A stretch of DNA of 9,524 bases, from contig CATPAP010000257.1 of the NCBI GenBank assembly GCA_955651875.1, positions 1 through 9,524 of the forward strand, read 5' to 3'. The position numbers and the translations under genes were made by a program. Positions within the stretch are counted from its first letter, which is position 1; every line of letters starts with the position of its first letter. The stretch is from Candidatus Dormiibacterota bacterium. GTDB taxonomy: Bacteria > Chloroflexota > Dormibacteria > Aeolococcales > Aeolococcaceae. This document shows, in pieces, positions 1-6,503 of the stretch. Under the pieces are notes generated by a model. The model did no database searches, was not told the origin of the DNA, and saw only the letters and a program-made list of their open reading frames with translations.

Positions 1-2
1 CA

Positions 3-470
3 GCTGAGGCGGTCCGCAAGACCATCTCTTACTACGACGAGAGGACCTCTCACGGCTCGACGCTGAGCTTCGTGGCCCACGCCGGCGCGCTGTCCAGCTT
101 CGATGTCGCGAGCTCGTGGAAGAGGTTTATGGTCGCGCTCGAGAGCGATGTCGGCGATGTCCAGGGCGGCACGACTGAGGAGGGCATCCACATGGGGGTG
201 ATGTCCGGGACGCTAGACCTGGTTCAGCGGTGCTACCTCGGGGAAAGCATCCGCGACGGCGCCGTCTACTTCAACCCCAAGCCGATCGACAGGCTGGACG
301 GGATGTCCCTGCCCATGCGGTTTCGAGGGACGCTTTTAGACTTGAGGCTCGAGGGCGGCAAACTGACGGTCGGCGTCCAGGCGAAAAGCTCCGACACGTC
401 TGTGAGGGTCGGAGTGGGTCAGATGGTCCACGAGATCAAGGCTGGCGAGAGCCGCACCTTTCCCGTCTGA
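3..470 (+). CDS. GH65-family disaccharide phosphorylase, C-terminal part (5' end outside window)
   Basis: The last 155 residues of a glycoside hydrolase family 65 protein, open from the left edge in this frame. Seen: the segment YYDERTSHGSTLSF, followed by TTEEGIHMGVMSGTLDLVQR and then PKPIDRLDGMSLPMRFRG. These match the family's conserved end of the (alpha/alpha)6 barrel (the ERT.H.S.LS and GIH...G.. motifs) and the beginning of its small C-terminal beta domain. Known: GH65 enzymes are mostly cytoplasmic inverting phosphorylases of maltose, trehalose, kojibiose or nigerose, releasing beta-glucose 1-phosphate plus glucose. The catalytic acid and phosphate-binding residues lie upstream of the window, so phosphorylase versus hydrolase and the substrate cannot be decided. 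The phosphorylase call rests on the neighbours (sugar-porter remnant, mutarotase, glucose-dehydrogenase-like SDR on the same strand), which suit a disaccharide-use operon. The stop is clean and the visible part looks intact. Confidence 0.9.
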   Translation, partial: AEAVRKTISYYDERTSHGSTLSFVAHAGALSSFDVASSWKRFMVALESDVGDVQGGTTEEGIHMGVMSGTLDLVQRCYLGESIRDGAVYFNPKPIDRLDGMSLPMRFRGTLLDLRLEGGKLTVGVQAKSSDTSVRVGVGQMVHEIKAGESRTFPV

Positions 471-557
471 GCGCGGGGTTCCGATGCTCCCCTGTCGCCC
501 CTCCACCGGATTCATCCAGCTCGCACTAGCCGGGCGGCGGTCGCGCACGATGCAGAG

Positions 558-719
558 GTCGTCGCCCTCCGCGTCGCCGGTGGGTTGGTCGCACTGATAG
601 TCTTTGCGAGGCGCGTCCCGGAGACGACCGGGCGCAGCCTCGAGGAGATGGAGCAACAACTCCAACGCAAGCGCCACAGCAAGACCTTGGGCCGGCTCAA
701 GGGAGCGATTGGCGAGTGA
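558..719 (+). pseudogene. MFS sugar-porter transporter, C-terminal remnant
   Basis: This frame has no start codon but is open from just after the GH65 stop to a TGA at 717-719. It reads a hydrophobic stretch (GGLVALIVFARR) followed immediately by VPETTGRSLEEMEQQL and a basic tail KRHSKTLGRLKGAIGE. The PETxGRSLEE motif right after the last membrane helix is the signature of the sugar-porter branch of the Major Facilitator Superfamily (proton/sugar symporters of about 450-500 residues). Only the end of helix 12 and the cytoplasmic tail remain, about 50 of some 470 residues. The 85 bases before it (471-557), in the same frame, do not look like transporter sequence. Inferred: the operon once had an intact importer between the phosphorylase and the epimerase, and an internal deletion removed nearly all of it. 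The remnant ends 10 nt before the epimerase start, which is normal operon spacing. Confidence 0.8.
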
Positions 720-729
720 GTTTTCGGTG

Positions 730-1665
730 ATGCAGACCCCCGGCCGCGACCTGAACGCAGCGGCTCCTTCTGGGCGCCAATTCGAGATCGCGTTGGCGGA
801 CCAGCGCGCCTGGATCGTGGAGGTGGGCGGCGGGCTGCGCGCGTACTCCGCCCACGGGCGTGAGGTGCTCGACGGCTACGCCGCCGACGAGATGTGCAGC
901 TCCGGGCGGGGCCAGTGTCTGGTCCCGTGGCCGAACCGCATCCGCGACGGCAGTTACAAGTTCGCGGGTCTGCAGCAGCAGCTCCCGCTGACCGAGACTG
1001 AGAAGCACAATGCAATCCACGGCCTTGCCCGCTGGGCGAACTGGACCCTCGCGGAGCAGGCCGCCGACAGCGTCGTCATGGAATACATGCTTCGCCCGCA
1101 GCCTGGCTATCCTCACGCGCTGCGGCTCGCGGTCGAATATCGCCTCGACACCGGCGGCCTCACGGTTCGCACGACGGCGACGAATGTCGGCGCGAGCGCG
1201 TGTCCGTACGGTGCGGGCGCGCATCCCTATGTGACGGTCGGCACTCCGACTGTCGACAGCGTCCTCCTCCAAGCGCCGGGCCGCACGCGTTTCATCAGCG
1301 ACGAGCAGGGGATCCCGACGGGTGCCGAGCCGGTGGACGGAAGCGAGTACGACTTCAGACGGCCGCGGCCGATCGGGAAAGCGAAACTCGACACGGCCTT
1401 CACCGACCTCGAGCGCGACGATGATGGGCGAGCGCGTGTGCATCTCGCCGCGCAAGACGGGGGGGCCGCGGTTACGTTGTGGCTCGACGAGCGCTACCGG
1501 TATCTGATGCTGTTCACTGGAGACCCGCATCCGGACGTCAACCGGCGCAGCCTTGGCATCGAGCCGATGACGTGCGCGCCGAACGCGTTCCAGAGCGGCG
1601 AGGGGCTCGTCACCCTCGAGGCCGGCGAGTCGTTCGCGGCCGGCTGGGGGATCGAGCTCTCGTGA
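730..1665 (+). CDS. Aldose 1-epimerase (mutarotase) family protein
   Basis: A 311-residue cytoplasmic beta-sandwich enzyme of the galactose-mutarotase-like superfamily, interconverting alpha and beta anomers of glucose or related aldoses. Seen: PWPNRIRDGSY at 66-76, NAIHGLARW at 94-102 with His98, GAGAHPYVTVG at 161-171 with the probable catalytic acid His165, DTAFTDL from 221, and SLGIEPMTCAPNAF at 274-287 with the probable catalytic base Glu278. All expected active-site residues are present and the length is typical. The frame stays open upstream to 604, but that extension is the out-of-frame shadow of the transporter remnant, and similarity begins near residue 14. I therefore start at ATG 730, although no strong ribosome binding site is visible. 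Its stop overlaps the next gene by 4 nt (GTGA), implying translational coupling. Substrate is unproven; glucose fits the adjacent phosphorylase and glucose-dehydrogenase-like genes. Confidence 0.93.
   Translation: MQTPGRDLNAAAPSGRQFEIALADQRAWIVEVGGGLRAYSAHGREVLDGYAADEMCSSGRGQCLVPWPNRIRDGSYKFAGLQQQLPLTETEKHNAIHGLARWANWTLAEQAADSVVMEYMLRPQPGYPHALRLAVEYRLDTGGLTVRTTATNVGASACPYGAGAHPYVTVGTPTVDSVLLQAPGRTRFISDEQGIPTGAEPVDGSEYDFRRPRPIGKAKLDTAFTDLERDDDGRARVHLAAQDGGAAVTLWLDERYRYLMLFTGDPHPDVNRRSLGIEPMTCAPNAFQSGEGLVTLEAGESFAAGWGIELS
1662..1665 (+). promoter_or_regulatory. GTGA start/stop overlap coupling epimerase and SDR
   Basis: The SDR's GTG start and the epimerase's TGA stop share bases. No in-frame ATG lies nearby; the ATG at 1675 is in another frame. 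SDR similarity begins at LDGKVALVTG, 10 codons downstream. The overlap decides the GTG start and suggests co-translation. Confidence 0.7.
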
Positions 1666-2449
1666 CTTCTCACCATGCAGGGCCGCGTGCGCTCGACGGC
1701 AAGGTCGCCCTCGTCACCGGCGCCGGCAGCGGGATCGGCTACGCGATCGCGGAACGTTTCGCCCACGAGGGCGCCGCGGTCGCGATCGACTACCTCGGTC
1801 ACGGCGAGGACGCGCAGGCGCTCGCGCGCGACCTGAACGCCGCAGGCGCGAAGACCGCCGCGTTCGAAGCAGACGTCACCAATGCGGCTGCCGTCGCGGC
1901 GCTGGTCGCGCAGATCGTCGAACGGTTCGGCCGGCTCGACGTGCTCGTCAACAACGCCGGGATCGAGAAATCGCAGGCGCTGCTCGAAATCGACGAAGCC
2001 AGTTGGGACAGCACGCTGGCAGTCGATCTCAAAGGCCCGTTTCTCTGCCTGCAGGCTGCGCGCGCCGGATGAAGACGAGCGGCGGCGGCTCGATCGTGAA
2101 TATCTCCTCCATCCATGAGGACGTCCCGTTTCCGAGCTACACGCCCTACGCGGCGGCAAAGGGCGGCCTGCGCATGCTCATGCGAAATGCCGCACTGGAG
2201 CTCGCGTCGTTCGGGATCCGCGTCAACAATATCGCGCCCGGCGCGATCGCGACGCCCATCAACGCGGCCACGCTGGCGGATCCAGAGAAGGCTCAGCGTC
2301 TCCAGGAGATCGTGCCGCTCCAGCGGATGGGGACGCCCGAAGAGGTGGCCGAGGTCGCGCTCTTTCTCGCCTCCGACCGGTCGTCGTACGTGACCGGCTC
2401 GACCTACTTCGTCGACGGAGGGATGGTCCGGTACGCGGAGCCGCTCTGA
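1662..2449 (+). pseudogene. Glucose 1-dehydrogenase-like SDR, single-base frameshift
   Basis: A short-chain dehydrogenase/reductase of about 262 residues once one missing base is restored. The GTG start at 1662 overlaps the epimerase stop. The first half (1662-2072) carries the dinucleotide-binding motif TGAGSGIG (residues 19-26) and NNAG (97-100), then stops at TGA 2070-2072. The second half (2066-2449, frame shifted by -1) carries VNISSIHED with the catalytic Ser, YAAAK with the catalytic Tyr and Lys 13 and 17 residues further on, APGAIATPIN, and YVTGSTYFVDGGM. Both halves meet in the (GC)4 run at 2058-2065, where adding one base joins them without loss. IATPIN, SSIHE and the GGM end resemble Bacillus glucose 1-dehydrogenase, which oxidises beta-D-glucose to gluconolactone with NAD(P)+. 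Substrate is inferred from this and from the adjacent mutarotase. The lesion may be a sequencing error, in which case the gene is intact. Confidence 0.85.
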
Positions 2450-2464
2450 CAGAGTCCGCGAAGC

Positions 2465-2484
2465 GGCCGTCCTTGCTCACGGCC
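2465..2484 (+). terminator. Possible weak hairpin after the SDR gene
   Basis: GGCCGT at 2465-2470 and ACGGCC at 2479-2484 form a perfect 6-bp stem with an 8-nt loop, 15 nt past the SDR stop. No T-run follows, so this is a stem-loop at the expected place rather than a standard intrinsic terminator. Confidence 0.25.
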
Positions 2485-2542
2485 TCGCCGAGGGCAACCC
2501 AACCGGCCGGCGGAGCCCCGCCTCCTCGGCCACAATCGGGCG

Positions 2543-2788
2543 ATGCGCTTCATCGTCAGGTCGCTCAGGCAGCTGAGACGAAGCCCCCGCGACTGGCTGA
2601 TGCGCCGCCGCGACGACGGCCTCCAAATGGTCAGGGTCTCCATCGCTGCAACGCTCTCGTGGCTGATCTCCGAGCGGCTCCTCCCGGACGCGACCCCAGT
2701 GCTCGCACCGCTCACAGCGATTCTCTGCGTCCAGGTCACCGTCTACCGGTCCGTCACAACCGCACTGCAGCGGGCCGCCGGGGTGCCC
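2543..2788 (+). pseudogene. FUSC / aromatic acid exporter-like membrane protein, N-terminal fragment
   Basis: From ATG 2543 the first ~82 codons resemble the N-terminus of FUSC/ArAE-type proteins. There is a basic cytoplasmic leader (RRSPRDWLMRRRDDG), then two hydrophobic segments, MVRVSIAATLSWLISE and TPVLAPLTAILCVQVTVYR, followed by TTALQRAAGV. APLxAxLxVQxTxYxS...LQR at the end of the second helix is typical of this membrane family, often annotated as aromatic acid or multidrug exporters of 350-700 residues. After about 2788 the expected further helices are missing. The frame runs on to TAG 3023-3025, but that tail (start TIAERFALCKGRP) is hydrophilic and unlike the family. The gene is therefore truncated by a deletion or insertion. 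It is on the same strand as the sugar operon, about 93 bp after the SDR stop, but probably not functionally linked. Confidence 0.65.
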
Positions 2789-3110
2789 TCCACGATCGCC
2801 GAAAGGTTTGCATTGTGTAAGGGAAGGCCAGCCATTTCGCGCTCGCCTAAGCTGAATAGCGGCGAAGACCTCGGGCCGGGCGGAAACGCCGGCCACGGCT
2901 GCCACAACGCTCGGACACGCGATAAGTGGCTATCCCCCCAAGACGCGGGGTCCGTCACGCTTCCGGATCGCCTGCGTCCGCTTGATTACCGCTCCGAGGT
3001 CAACATCCACATGACCGCTTCATAGCCGACGGCGGCAGGAAGGCGGGGCGGCGGCTGACCCGGACAGACCCGGGGGCGATCTGCCGGCACAGAGGGCCAC
3101 AATCCCGCTG
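2789..3110. other. Unassigned sequence between the FUSC fragment and cydA
   Basis: About 320 bp with no convincing gene. The FUSC frame stays open to 3025, giving 78 residues (GEDLGPGGNAGHG, TRDKWLSPQ) that match nothing I recognise. On the - strand two frames give locally protein-like stretches, for example DVDLGAVIKRTQAIRKRDG and SVVAAVAGVSARPEVFAAIQ, separated by an in-frame stop. This could be a decayed gene or the tail of a lost insertion, but I cannot name it. The last 85 bp (3026-3110) must hold the cydA leader. AGAGGG at 3091-3096 is a weak ribosome-binding candidate, 14 nt before the cydA start. Confidence 0.4.
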
Positions 3111-4445
3111 ATGGGGCTGCTCTCCGACGCCGCAGGCAATCTCGCCGCTGCGCGCGCGCAGATGGCACTGTCACTCGGCTGGCACATCGTCATCGCATGT
3201 CTTGGGGTCGGATTCCCGCTGATGATCGTGATCGTCGAGGTGATGGCGCGGCGCACCGGCAGCGATGAGCTGATGCGGCTGGCCAAGCGCTGGGCCCAGG
3301 CCGCGGCACTGCTCTTTGCCATTGGGGCGGTCAGCGGAACCATCCTCAGTTTCGAGATGGGTCTGCTCTGGCCCGGTCTGATGGCGACGTTCGGACCCGT
3401 CTTCGGATTCCCCTTCGCGCTCGAGGGCATCGCGTTCTTCCTCGAGGCGATTTTCATCGGCGTGTACTTGTACGGATGGGACCGCCTCGGGCCGCGCGCT
3501 CACGTGGCGAGCGGCCTGCCGGTGATCATCTCCGGTGTCGCCTCGGCGTTCTTCGTGGTCACCGCGAACAGCTGGATGAACGAGCCCGCGGGCTTCGATC
3601 TGGTGAGCGGAAAGCTGGTCCACCCCGACCCGATCGCCGCGATGTTCAACGCCGCGACGCCGATTGAGACGACGCACATGATTCTCGCCGCGTTCATGGT
3701 CGCCGGGTTCCTGGTGGCGTCGGTTTACGCGGTCGGCTGGCTGCGCGGCCGGCGCGACCGCTATCACCGTATCGGCTTCCTGGTGCCATTCATCGTCGCT
3801 GCGGTGGCGACACCGCCTCAGATCGTCGTCGGTGACCTCGCCGCACGGTTCGTCGCCGTGCATCAGCCGGCGAAGCTTGCCGCGATGGAGGGGCTGTACA
3901 CGACTAGCAACGGAGTTGCAGAGCACCTCGGCGGCATCTACTACAGCGACTCACTGCACTACGACATCGAGATCCCTAGGGCGCTGTCCATCCTGATCAG
4001 CGGTGATCCCAACTCGCAGGTGGTCGGGCTCGAGGCGTATCCGCCCGATCAGCGCCCAGCGGTCAACGTCGTGCATCCCGCCTTCGACATCATGGTCGGC
4101 AGCGGCTTCCTGCTGCTCTTCGCCTCGGCGTGGCTCGGGCTGGTGGCGTGGCGACGCAGGCGACTGCCGAAGTCTCGTTGGTTCTGGCGGCTCGCCGTGA
4201 TCAGCGGCCCACTCGCCGCGGTGGCCATGGAGTGCGGCTGGATCGTCACCGAGGTCGGCCGTCAACCGTGGATTGTGTACGGGATCATGCGCACTGCCGA
4301 TGCCGTCAATCCCGCGCCGGGGCTGCCCATCGGATTGTTCGTGCTCGTGTTCATCTACACGGGCCTCACCGTCGCCGCCGTGGTCATGCTGCGGCGTCTC
4401 GGGCGCCGCAGCGAGAGCGAGAGTTTTGGCGGAGCACGGCCCTGA
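3111..4445 (+). CDS. cydA: Cytochrome bd quinol oxidase subunit I (short Q-loop, CIO-like)
   Basis: A 444-residue polytopic inner-membrane subunit that oxidises quinol and carries haems b558, b595 and d. Seen: His25 in SLGWHIVIACLG (haem ligand, E. coli His19 equivalent); Glu105 and Glu112 in ALEGIAFFLEAIF (the conserved pair of the proton/haem site); TTHMILAAFM with His189 (His186 equivalent); HQPAKLAAMEG at 251-261 with the quinol-site Lys255 and Glu260; Met373 in VAMECGWIVTEVGRQPW (Met393 equivalent); and the hallmark GRQPW at 383-387. The region after the quinol-site motif is short, with no long insertion as in E. coli CydA. This places it with the short-Q-loop, cyanide-insensitive-type oxidases, whose members are about this length. 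It looks intact. Its TGA shares one base with the cydB ATG. It supports respiration at low oxygen or under cytochrome c oxidase inhibition. Confidence 0.96.
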   Translation: MGLLSDAAGNLAAARAQMALSLGWHIVIACLGVGFPLMIVIVEVMARRTGSDELMRLAKRWAQAAALLFAIGAVSGTILSFEMGLLWPGLMATFGPVFGFPFALEGIAFFLEAIFIGVYLYGWDRLGPRAHVASGLPVIISGVASAFFVVTANSWMNEPAGFDLVSGKLVHPDPIAAMFNAATPIETTHMILAAFMVAGFLVASVYAVGWLRGRRDRYHRIGFLVPFIVAAVATPPQIVVGDLAARFVAVHQPAKLAAMEGLYTTSNGVAEHLGGIYYSDSLHYDIEIPRALSILISGDPNSQVVGLEAYPPDQRPAVNVVHPAFDIMVGSGFLLLFASAWLGLVAWRRRRLPKSRWFWRLAVISGPLAAVAMECGWIVTEVGRQPWIVYGIMRTADAVNPAPGLPIGLFVLVFIYTGLTVAAVVMLRRLGRRSESESFGGARP

Positions 4446-5455
4446 TGGTGCTTGCCCGCATCGTGGTCATCGAGCTTTGGATCGGCGTCACGGCGTACGC
4501 GCTGTTCGCCGGTGCCGATTTCGGTGGCGGCATTTGGGACCTGCTGGCCGGTGGTCCTGAGCGCGGCGCGCCGGTGCGCGACCGCATCGAGCACTCGATC
4601 GGGCCGGTCTGGGAAGCGAACCACGTCTGGCTGATCTTCGTGCTGGTGACTCTGTGGACGGCGTTCCCTGTTGTCTTCTCGTCGCTGCTGTCGACGCTGT
4701 ACATCCCATTCAGCGTCGCCGGCCTCGGCATCATCATGCGCGGCTCGAGCTTTGCCTTCCGCAAAGAGGCACAGCCGATGCGGCTGCGCCGGCTGTTCGG
4801 CGCGCTCTTCGCCACATCATCGCTGCTCACGCCGTTCGCTTTCGGGACCGTTGCCGGCGCCATCGCATCGGGGCGTGTTCCCGCGGGCATTGCCGCCGGC
4901 GACGTGATCGGCGCCTGGCTCAATCCGACCGCACTCTTCGGGGGGTTCATAGCCGTCGGCACGTGCGCGTACGTCGCGGCGGTGTACCTCACCGCCGATG
5001 CGCGTCGCGCCGGTGAGGAAAGTCTGGTGGCGTACTTCCGGCGCCGCGCCATGGTCACCGGTGCTGCGCTCGGTGTCGTCGGTCTCGCCGGTGGTCTGCT
5101 CGTCATCCGCGGCGACGCACCGGTGCTCTTCACGGGACTGACCGGCCGGGCTCTGCCACTGCTGGTTGCCAGCGCCGCGCTCGGCCTGGCATCGCTGCTG
5201 TTGCTCCGACTGCAGCGCTACGTTCTCGTTCGCGGCACCGCGGGGCTGGCGACGGTCGCGGCGATCTGGTCGTGGGGTGTGGCGCAATACCCGGCGCTCC
5301 TTCCGTCCGCGCTGACCATCGACAACAGCGCGGCACCGGATCCCGTCTTGTGGGCCCTGGCGATCGGCCTCGGTGTCGGCGCTGTGCTCTTCATCCCCGC
5401 TCTCATCCTGCTGTACGGCCTCGCCCAGGGCGTTGTCGCGCCGGAGTCCGGCTGA
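4445..5455 (+). CDS. cydB: Cytochrome bd quinol oxidase subunit II
   Basis: A 336-residue membrane subunit that pairs with CydA. Seen: AGADFGGGIWDLLAGG at 22-37, the family-defining GADFGxGxWDLL motif in helix 1, and IGPVWEANHVWLIF at 52-65, the conserved GPVWEANHVWL segment. Repeated hydrophobic helices run to the C-terminus. Length fits the short CydB of cyanide-insensitive-type oxidases, smaller than the E. coli subunit. The frame is open back to 4130 inside cydA, but ATG 4445 is the right start: it overlaps the cydA stop by one base (TGATG), and the first helix begins at once. The two genes are clearly co-translated. No cydDC exporter genes follow and I saw no small CydX-like ORF. The normal downstream context is interrupted, because a transposase remnant starts 7 nt after the stop. 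Confidence 0.96.
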   Translation: MVLARIVVIELWIGVTAYALFAGADFGGGIWDLLAGGPERGAPVRDRIEHSIGPVWEANHVWLIFVLVTLWTAFPVVFSSLLSTLYIPFSVAGLGIIMRGSSFAFRKEAQPMRLRRLFGALFATSSLLTPFAFGTVAGAIASGRVPAGIAAGDVIGAWLNPTALFGGFIAVGTCAYVAAVYLTADARRAGEESLVAYFRRRAMVTGAALGVVGLAGGLLVIRGDAPVLFTGLTGRALPLLVASAALGLASLLLLRLQRYVLVRGTAGLATVAAIWSWGVAQYPALLPSALTIDNSAAPDPVLWALAIGLGVGAVLFIPALILLYGLAQGVVAPESG

Positions 5456-5462
5456 ACGAGCT

Positions 5463-5594
5463 GTCAAAAACTGGCTCCTCCCACCCCACTCACCCACGAT
5501 CAACGGGCGGGTGGAACGTGGCCACCGCAGTCACACCGAGGCGCGCGTGGAGAGCCACGGCGCTCCCGCGACACTCGACGCGAGGCTAAACGAG
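5463..5594 (+). mobile_element. IS481-type transposase remnant (C-terminal catalytic segment)
   Basis: About 44 codons read VKNWLLPPHSPTINGRVERG then HRSHTEARVE and ATLDARLNE. This matches the end of the rve/DDE integrase core in IS481/IS3-like transposases, where LPPxSPxxNGxVERxHRTHTEE contains the third catalytic acid (Glu at 5514-5516) and is followed by a short helix with a LN pair. The rest of the DDE domain is absent on the left, where cydB occupies the space. The usual C-terminal YN..RPHQALG.TP motif is not found on the right. It is therefore a fossil, not an active element. No terminal inverted repeats or target duplication were found. It sits 7 nt past the cydB stop, so one boundary of the old insertion or deletion lies almost exactly at the end of the oxidase operon. 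Confidence 0.75.
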
Positions 5595-5831
5595 CGCAGG
5601 ATCGTCGGTACAGGGCGGTCCACGCCGACGAGATCAACGCACGGAGGCGCGAAAGGCGGCGCTGACACCGTTCGGAGATCAGATCCAGTGCGTTCTTCTT
5701 CGTTACACCACGACGCATAGTGATGAAGCGGGGGTCGCGATTTTTGGAGAGGATCACGGTGTTGGACGCACCTCGCTTGGTAACCGATTACACTCATACT
5801 CGCCTATCCCTCGCGGCATTGGACCGGCCGA

Positions 5832-5860
5832 CCTGAACGAGCACACCGGTCGCGTTCAGG
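5832..5860. repeat. Perfect 8-bp inverted repeat with competing inner pairing
   Basis: CCTGAACG at 5832-5839 and CGTTCAGG at 5853-5860 are perfectly complementary with a 13-nt spacer. An overlapping pair, GACCGG at 5822-5827 and CCGGTC at 5846-5851, would compete with it or form a pseudoknot-like fold. It could be an RNA structure, a protein site or the end of a lost element. No T-run follows. Confidence 0.5.
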
Positions 5861-6000
5861 CGAAACCTTCCATCGGACCTCCCCTGAGGCGATGCGAACG
5901 AGACACTGGGAACGGATGTCCGGCCAAATGCCCTTGGTCGCGGCTTCGGGTCAGCTTCTACGCCCGTCTACACTGAGAAGCGACCGGTGACCACCGTTGT

Positions 6001-6020
6001 CGGCCGACATGCAACGGCCG
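6001..6020. repeat. CGGCCG repeat pair forming a hairpin
   Basis: Two copies of the self-complementary hexamer CGGCCG at 6001-6006 and 6015-6020, with an 8-nt loop. In GC-rich DNA a hexamer pair can occur by chance, so no function is claimed. Confidence 0.35.
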
Positions 6021-6051
6021 TCGCCGTTCCCATACTTCTCCTTGCTCCCGC

Positions 6052-6068
6052 GGGGGGCAGGACCCCCC
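6052..6068. repeat. G6-loop-C6 hairpin
   Basis: GGGGGG at 6052-6057 and CCCCCC at 6063-6068 flank the loop CAGGA. This gives a very stable 6-bp stem. It lies about 150 bp beyond the stop of the - strand NTF2-like gene and could slow transcription from that side. There is no U-tract on either strand, so it is not a standard intrinsic terminator. Confidence 0.45.
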
Positions 6069-6215
6069 TCACGAAAGCGCAACCGCCAGCTCGTCGAGAC
6101 GCGATCGCACCGTTTGGTAGTTCGAATACCGGAGAGTCTTCCCAGCCACTGTCATGTCTCCGCAGCCACGAGACGGATCCAAATCAGACGCCGACCATCT
6201 TTCCCCGCGCGCCGT

Positions 6216-6503
6216 CTACCAGTCAGCGTACGGCTCGCGGCAGTCCTTCTCCTGATTCCAGTAGTCGCGATGGTCGATGACGCGGCCCTCGCTGTCGAAT
6301 TGAAGAAGGGTTACCCCTGCCATCGTCAGCTCGGCGCCATCCTCGATCCATGACGCCCACCACCATTCGACCGCGGCGCCGGAGGCGGCGACGATAGGCT
6401 CCCCGAACCGGCACGTCACGCCGCTCTCGGCCTTGAAGTTCACTCGCAGGTTGCCGCGAATCTCGTCGGTGCCCCGACGGGGTTCGCGGAATGCCAGCCT
6501 CAT
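6216..6503 (-). pseudogene. SnoaL/NTF2-like domain protein, N-terminally truncated
   Basis: The C-terminal ~95 residues of a nuclear-transport-factor-2-like (SnoaL-type) cone-shaped domain. Seen: FREPRRGTDEIRGN at 5-18 (the ..FREP..G.DAI... motif after the second helix), TCRFGEPIVAASGAAVEWWW at 30-49 (a central strand pair), TMAGVTLLQFDSEGRVIDHR at 60-79, and the end DYWNQEKDCREPYADW. This matches small bacterial NTF2-like proteins annotated as nuclear transport factor 2 family, which bind or isomerise small molecules; the substrate is unknown. The usual length is 120-150 residues, starting with an amphipathic helix (..W...D...V..LF..DA..). That part is missing: the frame continues upstream to 6929 but encodes the arginine-rich shadow of the neighbouring membrane gene. 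ATG 6503 is the only sensible start, and no ribosome binding site precedes it. It is probably a broken gene. Confidence 0.7.

Larger units (their letters stand above)
5595..6215. other. Gene-poor region with inverted repeats
   Basis: About 620 bp without a gene I can support. In frame, 5573-5659 reads TRREAKRAQDRRYRAVHADE then INARRRERRR and stops. This faintly resembles the basic helical region of HNH-endonuclease-like proteins, but is too short to call. Longer open frames at 5987-6353 have no hydrophobic, catalytic or repeat character and lack family resemblance; they look like chance frames of GC-rich DNA. Three perfect short inverted repeats lie here: 5832-5860, 6001-6020 and 6052-6068. 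The base composition looks somewhat less GC-biased than the flanking genes (for example the AT-richer stretches near 5690-5800). That would fit old non-coding or foreign sequence next to the transposase fossil. Confidence 0.5.

Noticed and set aside
604..729. An upstream extension of the aldose 1-epimerase beginning at ATG 604
   Set aside because: These codons are the out-of-frame copy of the sugar-porter tail, rich in Arg and Ser with no family similarity; ATG 730 fits the family length.
4130..4444. A longer cydB starting inside cydA
   Set aside because: The extra residues are a shadow of cydA; the first CydB helix begins at ATG 4445 and the TGATG overlap is typical.
6113..6131. A tRNA T-arm-like sequence (GGTAGTTCGAATACC)
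   Set aside because: The closing G-C pair of the T stem is wrong and no acceptor, D or anticodon arms can be built around it.
5987..6353. Two overlapping + strand open frames in the gene-poor region
   Set aside because: No start signal, no recognisable motif, and they run into the 3' end of the - strand NTF2-like gene; Pro/Ser/Arg-rich chance frames.
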